Below are positions 56,756 through 64,000 of a DNA stretch of 64,000 nt, in pieces. Every line of letters begins with the position of its first letter. Position 1 is the stretch's first letter. Below the pieces are notes generated by a model, which saw only the letters and a program-made list of their open reading frames with translations, ran no database searches and had not been told where the DNA came from. The stretch is from Scylla paramamosain (Eukaryota > Arthropoda > Malacostraca > Decapoda > Portunidae). The stretch is taken from NCBI RefSeq assembly GCF_035594125.1, contig NC_087190.1, forward strand, positions 7,286,962 to 7,350,961, in the 5' to 3' direction. Both the position numbers and the translations under genes were made by a program.

Positions 56756-57982
56756 TAAATAGATTGATTGATTTAGCTTATGGCGCTGCAACATCCCAAT
56801 ATCGCGGTCATATGGCGCAGATACAAAAATAAAATAAACAAAAGTCAAAGTAAAAGACCAGCCTTCTCCACAAACTTAAGATTACATCCTTCAGTTACGT
56901 CCTGATAATGTTCAACGTTGTTGGACCTACACTGTTCGTAGCCACAGAAAGCTGAGATTGAGTAGCTTGTGTGGAGATAGCTACCCACAAATGAGTTTCT
57001 GAAACTTCTGAAAAGACCGGAGGAGGAGGAATCCTCGGCCTAGACGAATTGGTATCATTCCTGGAGGAGGACTGATTAGGAATTTAGGTAGAGAAATCCT
57101 CCATATCCATTTTGGATGTAGAGAAATCACTTTGATTAATAACTTCATCTGACATTCCCAAAGGGATTTTTCTAGGGACTCTGCAGACCCCCGGGAACGT
57201 TTCTGGTGAGAGTGAGAAGGAAGCGTGGAAAAGTTGTCAGTATGTGTCTGTGGAGGCTTAAGGTCTTGGGAGTCGTTCGTGTTTGGGAATCCATGGAGGC
57301 GTGGACTTCCGCAATGTGAGCTTTTGTACGAGGAGCCTGTAAGATATAGCTGGTGAAGATGCAGTGGAGGGCTTTCCTGAAGACGAAATGGAGGGCTTGG
57401 CTAAACATGAAGTGGAGGGCTCGTCTGAAGATGCAGAGGAGATGACACTTTCCAAAACAGGAAACTTGTTGCAGGCGGAAACTGAAGGGGAGATATCCTC
57501 ACAAAAACGGGATTGATTGATTGATGGCTGAAGAAGGCGGGAAGGTGTTACAGCCTTATTACCTGTAGTAGAGGTAGAACTGAAGTGGAGTGAGGAGGCG
57601 TTTGTTTTTGTCCCACTATCCTTCCTGCCTGGCATTTCCTAGACTAATGAATTGAGAATTAGCCAATTTAAGAATGTCCTGTTCAAGACGGTACCTCCAA
57701 CATGGTAGAGAACGTAGTGGATGAGCTTCTCTGCAGAAGAAATAAGGTTCTGATTCGCATTCATGACTAAGGTGTGAGTCAAGGGCAGAGCAGTGACAGC
57801 ACAGAGGACTATTTGTACAGTTGTTCCTCCCATGACCGAACTCGTAACATCGGTAACATTGCAATGATCGATGAAAGCCTTTAATGGGAGAGAAAGTGGA
57901 CCGATCTTAACATGCTCTGGCAGAAAAAAAAAAAAAAGTAAGCATTGCCTCTATCTAATCTTGGCCACTCGTTGAACATAGC
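56756..57982 (-). mobile_element. LINE-D piece 3: 3' terminus joined to ORF1
   Basis: The left end repeats the ATTGATTGATTTAG...GCAACATC tail, but only about 70 bases of 3' UTR separate it from the end of ORF1; no ORF2 is present. ORF1 continues to 57982, where family A copy 10 interrupts it, and on at 61286-61655. Either ORF2 was deleted or this is an ORF1-only derivative. Confidence 0.7.
57010..57960 (-). pseudogene. LINE-D ORF1 (zinc-knuckle protein), C-terminal part
   Basis: PEHVKIGPLSLPLKAF precedes the knuckles CYRCYEFGHGRNNC and CCHCSALDSHLSHEC and a third Cys/His group ending in SLPC (about 57690-57870). RLEQDILKLANSQFISLGNA follows. Further on it is Ser/Pro-rich (SSSGKPSTASSPA, SRPRIPPPPVFSEV) and ends in a stop near 56905. 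Frame changes lie near 57620 and 57860. This is the usual architecture of I/Jockey-type ORF1 proteins, which bind element RNA. Confidence 0.8.
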
Positions 57983-58226
57983 AGGAGGAGGCAGTAGACA
58001 CCTGCCGAAACGATAATTACTCCCAGTGAGGTCTAAAGCACTGTTCACAGGGTGCTGTGAACTTATCATTAAACCCAGCTGTGACCTCACTGAACGTTTC
58101 CCTTTGTGTCTCACAACACAAGGGGGCAGTCACAGCCTGCCCTCTAAGGACAACTCCCTTCCTCCACACAAAACTACAAGCACCTAATAACACACACACC
58201 CTTCACTCAAAAATTTTAAAATCATC
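57983..58226 (+). promoter_or_regulatory. Family A 5' leader, best-preserved copy
   Basis: GGCAG/CTGCC arms lie at about 57990-58007. CCCAGTGAGGTC (58022-58033) pairs with GACCTCACTG (58084-58093), enclosing AGCAC/GTGCT and GTTCACAG/CTGTGAAC arms. No CTGANGA core of a hammerhead ribozyme was found. Confidence 0.6.
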
Positions 58227-61150
58227 ATGGCGACTCCTACACCAGCCTCGGAGTCCCCATCTGGGGAGGGGACCATAAATGTCCCAAGGTCAGACTGCCT
58301 TTCCGTCGACGACCCTAAGTGTATTGATAGCCCCCTCAACTTTTTCTTCATTAACTTCTGCAACATTCGCAGTCTAAGATCTAATTTTCAATCTGTAGAA
58401 CACCACCTCTCCTCTTCTAAACCTCATCTTCTTTTCCTCACTGAAACTCAGGTGTCTGAGGCAACTGACAGTAGCCCCTTTTCTGTTCCGTCCTACTTTC
58501 TCTATCCTCATTTTCGATCCAAAGCTGGATGTTTATGTGCGCAATGACTTAACACTGCTCTCGTGACCACGCTCTTGAATCTTCCGAGTTTTCCACCATC
58601 TGGCTACGACTACAGAGTCACTCTCATACTAAATTTATCTGTGCTGTATACCTCCCACCTAACTCCTCTAACTTTAAGAAATTCTTTGACTACTTAACTT
58701 CCAAAGTGGAGCACATTCTGACCCTCTTCCCTTTTGCAGAGATCTCCATTCTTGGAGAATTCAATGTTCACCACCAGCTTTGGCTTTCCTCTCCCTTCAC
58801 TGACCATCCTGGTGAACTAGCCTACAACTTTGCTATCCTCCATGACCTAGAGGAATTGGCGCAACACCCTACTCGTATTCCTGACCGTCTTGGAGATACG
58901 CCCAACATTCTTGACCTTTTCCTGACCTCTAATCCTTCTGCTTATGCTGTCACCCTTTCTTCTCCGTTGGGCTCCTCCGATCACAATCTCATATCTTTAT
59001 CTTGTCCTATCACTCCAATCCCTCCTCAGGAACCCCCTAAGCGAAGGTGCCTCTGGTGTTTTGCCTCTGCTAGTTGGGGGGACCTGAGGAGGTATTTTGC
59101 TGATTTTCCTTGGAATGACTACTGCTTCCTTGTTAGAGACCCGTCTTTGTGTGCTGAGCGCATAACAGAGGTGATAGTGTCTGGCATGGAGGCATACATT
59201 CCTCACTCTTTTTCTCGTCCTAAACCTTCTAAACCCTGGTTTAACACAGCTTGTTCTTGTGCTATACATGATAGAGAGGTGGCCCACAAAAGGTACTTAA
59301 GCCTTCCATCACCAGAATCTCATGCACTTTATATTTCTGCCCGGAACCATGCCAAGTCTGTTCTCCAACTAGCCAAAAACTCCTCCATTAACAGAAAATG
59401 TCAAAACCTTTCAAGATCTAACTCCCCTCGTGATTTCTGGCATCTAGCCAAAAATATCTCCATTAACTTTGCTTCTTCTTCTTTCCCTCCTCTATTTCAA
59501 CGAGATGGCACCACTGCTATCACATCTATTTCTAAAGCTGAACTCTTTGCTCAAACCTTTGCTAAAAACTCTACCTTGGACGATTCTGGGCTTGTTCCTC
59601 CCTCTCCTCCACCCTCTGACTACTTCATGCCACCTATTAAAATTCTTCGCAATGATGTTTTCCATGCCCTCGCTAGCCTAAACCCTCGGAAGGCTTATGG
59701 ACTTGATGGGGTCTCTCCTATTGTTCTCCGAAACTATGCCTCCGTGCTTGCACCTTGCCTAGTCAAACTCTTTCAGCTTTGTCTGTTAACATCTACCTTT
59801 CCTTCTTGCTGGAAGTTTGCCTACATTCAACCTGTTCCTAAAAAGGGTGACCGTTCTAATCCCTCAAACTACCGTCCTATTGCTTTAATTTCCTGCCTAT
59901 CTAAAGTTTTTGAATCTCTCCTCAACAGGAAGATTCTTAAACATCTATCACTTCACAACCTTCTATCTGATCGCCAGTATGGGTTCCGTCAAGGCCGCTC
60001 TTCTGGTGATCTTCTGGCTTTCCTTACTGAGTCTTGGTCATCCTCTTTTAGAGATTTTGGTGAAACTTTTGCTGTTGCCTTGGACATATCAAAAGCTTTT
60101 GATAGAGTCTGGCACAAAGCTTTTATTTCCAAACTACCCTCCTACGGTTTCTATCTTTCTCTCTGTAACTTCATCTCAAGTTTTCTTTCTGACCATTCTA
60201 TTGCTGCTGTGGTAGACGGTCACTGTTCTTCTCCTAAATCTATTAACAGTGGTGTTCCTCAGGGTTCTGTCCTGTCACCCACTCTCTCCTTATTATTCAT
60301 TAATGATCTAAACCAAACTTCTTGTCCTATCTACTCCTACGCTGATGATACCATCCTGCACTTTTCCACGTCTTTTCATAGACGTCCAACCCTTCAGGAG
60401 GTAAACATATCACGCAGGGAAGCCACAGAACGCCCGACTTCTGATCTTTCTAAAATTTCTGATTGGGGCAGAGCAAACTTGGTATTGTTCAATACCTCAA
60501 AAACTCAATTCCTCCATCTATCAACTCGACATAACCTTCCAGACAATTATCCCCTCTTCTTCAATGACACTCAACTGTCCCCCTCTTCTACACTGAACAT
60601 CCTCGGTCTGTCCTTTACTTATAATCTGAACTGGAAACTTCACATCTCATCTCCAGCTAAAACAGCTTCTATGAATTTAGGTGTTCTGAGACGTCTCCGC
60701 CAGTTTTTCTCACTCCCCCCAGCTGCCAACTCTGTACAAGGGCCTTATCCGTCCATGTATGGAGTATGCTTCACATGTCTGGGGGGGTTCCACTCATACT
60801 GCTCTTCTAGACAGGGTGGAATCAAAAGCTTTTCGTCTCATCAACTCCTCTCCTCTAACTGAATATCTTCAGCCTCTCTCTCACCGCCGCAATGTTGTAT
60901 ATCTAGCTGTCTTCTTCTGCTATTTTCATGCTAACTGCTCTTCTGATCTTGCTAACTGCATGCCTCCCCTCCTTCCGCGGCCTCGCTGCACAAGACTTTC
61001 TTCTTTCTCTCACCCCTATTCTGTCCACCTCTCTAATGCAAGAGTTAACCAGTATTCTCAATCATTCATCCCTTTCTCTGGTAAACTCTGGAACTCCCTG
61101 CTTGCTTCTGTATTTCCACCTTCCTATGACTTGAATTCCTTCAAGAGGTA
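58227..61150 (+). pseudogene. Family A polyprotein, copy 10 (RT almost intact)
   Basis: Frame 1 (58227-58547) gives [15 protein letters not shown] to RSKAGC; a 5-base loss there and a 1-base gain at about 58554 break the endonuclease. Frame 2 (58706-60862, 718 residues) is open through [12 protein letters not shown] (family GDFN, here Glu for Asp), [44 protein letters not shown] and YADDTILHF (60338-60364). Near 60715 an indel in a C run shifts the last part to 60759-61151 ([10 protein letters not shown]... to DLNSFKR, then an early stop). The predicted full protein is about 980 residues with no separate ORF1. Confidence 0.93.
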
Positions 61151-61285
61151 GATTTCAAGACACTTATCCATCAATTTTTGACCACTCCTTTGACCCTTTT
61201 ATGGGACTGGCATTTCAGTGGGCATTTTTTTTATTAGATTTTTGTTGCCCTTGGCCAGTGTCCTTCCTACATAAAAAAAAAAAAA

Positions 61286-61655
61286 GTAACTGAAGGTTGT
61301 AATCTTTTGATAATTCGTACAGGTCCTGTTTGTAAATATGTCCTTAACAGTAACTGAATGTTCGCTGTGGCTTGAGGGATTCAAAGATCTCATGAGAAGA
61401 GCAAAGTAGATGGAGGAACATCATCGCCTGCGTTAAATATTCAGCCAGGATCGACACACCTTTACGGCATTTCTTAATGTTATTTGTAGGGAGCACTCCT
61501 ATCTCCTTTTATAGATATTTAGCAGCGTGAATAAAGCTTCTTTGACCTTCTCTATAATATGCGAGAAACCAGTAAGGTGTTGGTGGGTGGCGAACTTCGG
61601 GAGCACGTTCTTCAGCATCATCAAAGACATTAGGACAGTAATCATTTTCGCAGTT
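61286..61655 (-). pseudogene. LINE-D ORF1, N-terminal part, beyond the A insertion
   Basis: Reverse frames read PPTPYWFLAYYREGQRSF, NIKKCRKGVSILAEYL, FESLKPQRTFSYC and HIYKQDLYELSKDYNLQLL. That is the region usually found upstream of the zinc knuckles in this ORF1 type, and its order continues into 57960 and below once copy 10 is removed. Cut on the right by family A copy 11. Confidence 0.65.
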
Positions 61656-63530
61656 AGGAGGAGGCAGTAGGCAACTGCCGAAACGAAAATTACTCCCAGT
61701 GAGGTCTAAAGCAGTGGATCAGAAGGTCCTGAACTTATCATTAAAACAAGCTGTGACCTCACTGAACGTTTCCCTTTGTGTCTCACATCACAAGGGGGCA
61801 GTCACAGCCTGCTCTCTAATGAAAACTCTCTTCCTCCACACAAAATAAAACACACATATCCTTCACTGAAAAATTTAAAATTATCATTGCGACTCCTACA
61901 CCAGACTCGGAGTCTCCATCTGGGGAGGCGACCACAAATGTCCCCAGGTCGAACTGCTCTTCTGATAACGACCCTAAGTGTCTTGACACCCCCCTCTACT
62001 TTTTTCTTCATTAACTACTGCACCATTCGCGGTCTAAGATCTAATTTTCAGTATGTAGAACACTACCTCTCCTCTTCTAAACCTCATCTTCTTTTCCTCA
62101 TTGAAACTCACTACTGACCGAAACGACTACAGAGTCACTCTCAAAACTAAATTTATTTGTGCTGTATACCTCTCACCTAACTCCTCTGATTATAAGAAAT
62201 TCTTTGACTACTTAAAGTGGAGCACATTCTGACTCTCTTCCCTCTTGCAGAGATCTCCATTCTCAGAGACTTCAATGTTCACCACCAGCTTTGGCTTTCC
62301 TCTCCCTTCATTGACCCTCCTGGTGAACTAGCCTTCAACTTTGCTGTCCTCCATGATCTAGAGCAATTGGTGCATCACCCTACTCGTATTCCTGACCGTC
62401 TTGGAGATACGCCCAACATTCTTGACCTTTTCCTGACCGCTAATCTTGCTTATGCTGCCACCATCTCTTTTCCGTTGGGCTCCTCCGACCACAATCTCAA
62501 TCTGTATCTTGTCCTATCGCTCCAATCCCTCCTCAAGATGCCCCTAACCGAAGGTGCCTCTGGCGTTTTGCGACTCTGATAGTTGGGGGGACCTGAGGAG
62601 GTATTTTGCTGATTTTCCTTGGAATGACTACTGCTTCCGTGTCAGAGACCCGTCTTTGTGTGCTGAGCGCATAACAGAGTTGATAGTGACTCACTCACTC
62701 ACCTCACTCTTTTTCTTGACCTAAACCTTCTAGGCCTTGGTTTAACACAGCTTGTTCTCGTGCTATACATGATAAAGAGGTGGCCCACAAAGCTTACTTA
62801 AGCCTTCCATCACCAGAATCTCATTCACTTTATATTTCTGCCCAAAACCATGCCAAGTCTGTTCTCCAACTAGCCAAAAACTCCTTCATTAACAGAAAGA
62901 GTCAAAATCTTTCAAGATTTAACTCCCCTCGTGAGTTCTGGCATCTAGCCAAAAAATATCTCCAATAACTTTGCTTCTTTTTCTTTCTCTCCTTTATTTC
63001 AACCAGATGGCACCACTGCTATCACATCTATTTCTAAAGCTGAACTCTTCGCTCAAACCTATGCTAAAAACTCTATCTTGGACGATTGTGGGCTTGTTCC
63101 TCCCTCTCCTCCACCCTATCACTACTTCATGCTACCTATTAATTCTTCGCAATCCTCCGCAATCCTCCACCCTTTGACTACTTCATGCTACCTATTAATT
63201 CTTCGCAATGATGTTTTCCATGCTCTTGCTAGCCTAAACCTTCGGAGGGCTTGTGGACCTGATGGGGTCCTCTTATTGTTCTCCGAAACTGTGCCTCTGT
63301 GCTTGCACCTTGCCTAAGTCAAACTCTTTCAGCTCTGTCTGTCAACATTTACCTTTTCTTCTTGCTGGAGGTTTGCCTACATTCAGTCTGTTCCTAAAAA
63401 GGGTGTCCGTTCTAATCCCTCAAACTACCGTCCTATTGCTTTAATTTCCTGCCTATCTAAAGTTTTTTAATCTATCCTCAACAGGAAGATTCTTAAACAT
63501 CTATCACTTCAAAACCTTCTGATCGCCAGT
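61656..63530 (+). mobile_element. Family A, copy 11 (3'-truncated, decayed)
   Basis: Starts AGGAGGAGGCAGTAGGC with the full leader; the start codon is ATT instead of ATG at the usual place (about 61886). A deletion joins the ETQ region to RLQSHSQN near 62112. [12 protein letters not shown] (62262) and the SDH segment follow in other frames, then the linker and PPSPPP. A short tandem duplication is at 63108-63209. Homology ends at about 63530 in the segment LSDRQYGF, so the catalytic RT part is absent. Confidence 0.9.
63108..63209. repeat. Tandem duplication inside family A copy 11
   Basis: CCTCCACCCT...ACTACTTCATGCTACCTATTAATTCTTCGCAAT occurs twice (about 63108-63150 and 63168-63209); other A copies have it once. 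Confidence 0.85.
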
Positions 63531-63800
63531 ATGCCAGTATATTGCGTGATGTTGTGTGGCGTTCGTTGATCCCTTTACTTTCTAGAACGTGAATGTTTTG
63601 TCCATTTCAGCTCAGGGAGTGAGTTTTTTTTTTAGTCATACTCCCTCCGCATTTAGAGGCAGGGGTAGCGACCCTGAGGCTTCAGTTGTTTACAGAGGAA
63701 CTGTCAATGAAGAGACTCCATTAATCTGCACAGCAAGCAGTTCCAGTAGCATCAAACAAATCTGGTACATCATTGCAATAGCATAGCTTGTCCTCCTATG
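63531..63800. other. No gene recognised
   Basis: Contains TTTTGTCCATTTCAG (about 63598-63612), which looks like a splice acceptor, but no exon that I recognise follows. Confidence 0.3.
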
Positions 63801-63811
63801 TAATAAAGCTA

Positions 63812-63999
63812 GAGAAATGTCTGTGATGTTTTCTTTAGCTGGTCACTTGCATACTGTCATGAAGTAAATTCTATTCCTCCAGCCTTGAAATCAAAACCTC
63901 ACCATTTGACTTTATCAAACCAAGCTCTCTGATGAGGTTATTGAGGTCTCTTTGGTTTGGGTAGTAAGGATTCCTCTCAACTACAAATCTATATGTGCT
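63812..63999 (-). pseudogene. Fragment of an uncharacterised invertebrate protein family
   Basis: The reverse strand from the window edge reads NPYYPNQRDLNNLIRELGLI, then SNGEVLISRLEE, a TAG where a Trp would fit, and NLLHDSMQV. I recall the pattern of LNDLVRDL.LSK...LL.SRL...NLL from repetitive uncharacterised proteins in arthropods and other invertebrates. The function is unknown; it may belong to a mobile element. The N-terminal side lies outside the window. Confidence 0.5.
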
Positions 64000-64000
64000 T

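Larger units (their letters stand above)
57983..61285 (+). mobile_element. Family A, copy 10 (complete from 5' end to poly(A))
   Basis: Runs from AGGAGGAGGCAG at 57983, through the leader (57983-58226), coding region (58227-about 61150) and 3' end (TTGCCCTTGGCCAGTGTCC) to a poly(A) at 61273-61285. Its 3.3 kb therefore give the full size of family A. It is inserted into LINE-D ORF1 (57982/61286). No clear target duplication is seen. Confidence 0.95.

Noticed and set aside
57983..58226. Hammerhead ribozyme in the family A leader because of CCGAAACG
   Set aside because: The CTGANGA half of the hammerhead core is absent; only the stem-loop observation is kept.
63598..63612. Splice acceptor TTTTGTCCATTTCAG as evidence for a host exon
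   Set aside because: No convincing coding frame follows, and one pyrimidine-rich AG is expected by chance.

Overview
The window looks like intergenic DNA from an arthropod, most likely a decapod crustacean (crab or shrimp type). That is inference from its make-up: dense and very long dinucleotide and trinucleotide microsatellites, many Jockey/CR1/I-type non-LTR retrotransposons, a Penelope-like element, and hAT, pogo, Tc1 and Harbinger DNA transposons. The exact species cannot be told from sequence alone. I find no intact host gene, no rRNA or tRNA gene, no CRISPR array and no bacterial-type operon. Every long reading frame that I recognise belongs to a mobile element, and nearly all are broken.

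Layout. 1-3114: a near complete copy of the dominant non-LTR family (called family A here). 3115-6880: microsatellites and unassigned DNA. 6886-8986: a reversed A copy carrying a tiny second A insertion. 9130-13400: microsatellites, an unknown repeat (family C), a hAT miniature element with perfect target duplications, and another unknown repeat (family E). 13510-14275: pogo/Tigger transposase remains. 14880-16510: a reversed non-LTR element of unresolved clade (LINE-S). 16712-16980: an old A fragment. 17105-24098: a family C copy split by two head-to-tail insertions of one non-LTR element (LINE-R), a full-length one and a 3'-end-only one, sharing the same target sequence. 24110-30638: A copy 3, split by a nearly complete CR1 element. 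31463-32485: A copy 4 inside a possible mariner-type miniature element. 32760-33275: family C copy 3. 34464-37440: one A copy split by a solo-LTR-like insertion, itself split by a Harbinger miniature element. 37450-38330: a 70-bp minisatellite and an endonuclease fragment with a 166-bp-arm palindrome. 38588-41375: fragments of LINE-D, A and CR1, and a hAT/ZBED transposase pseudogene. 41865-45812: A copy 8 split by a Penelope piece, then A copy 9 tail to tail. 46200-47930: a Penelope-like element. 48941-50423: a Tc1-like transposon with an internal inverted duplication. 50757-51669: CR1 copy 2. 52030-61655: LINE-D pieces in tandem, interrupted by A copy 10. 61656-63530: A copy 11. 63800-64000: a fragment of an uncharacterised invertebrate protein family.

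How the parts relate. Family A is the main builder of the region: about a dozen copies of very different age lie in both orientations, and other elements land inside them. The copies that keep their 5' end start at the same bases (AGGAGGAGGCAG) and share a 5' leader with conserved nested hairpins, followed by one endonuclease plus reverse transcriptase frame. Microsatellites appear to arise inside element copies, since paired copies show a short seed in one and a long array in the other. I saw no convincing new gene system. The most unusual signals are the same-site LINE tandem, the two large inverted duplications inside transposon coding sequence, the three-level nest at 34464-37440, the structured A leader, and a purine-rich in-frame insert in the CR1 polyprotein.
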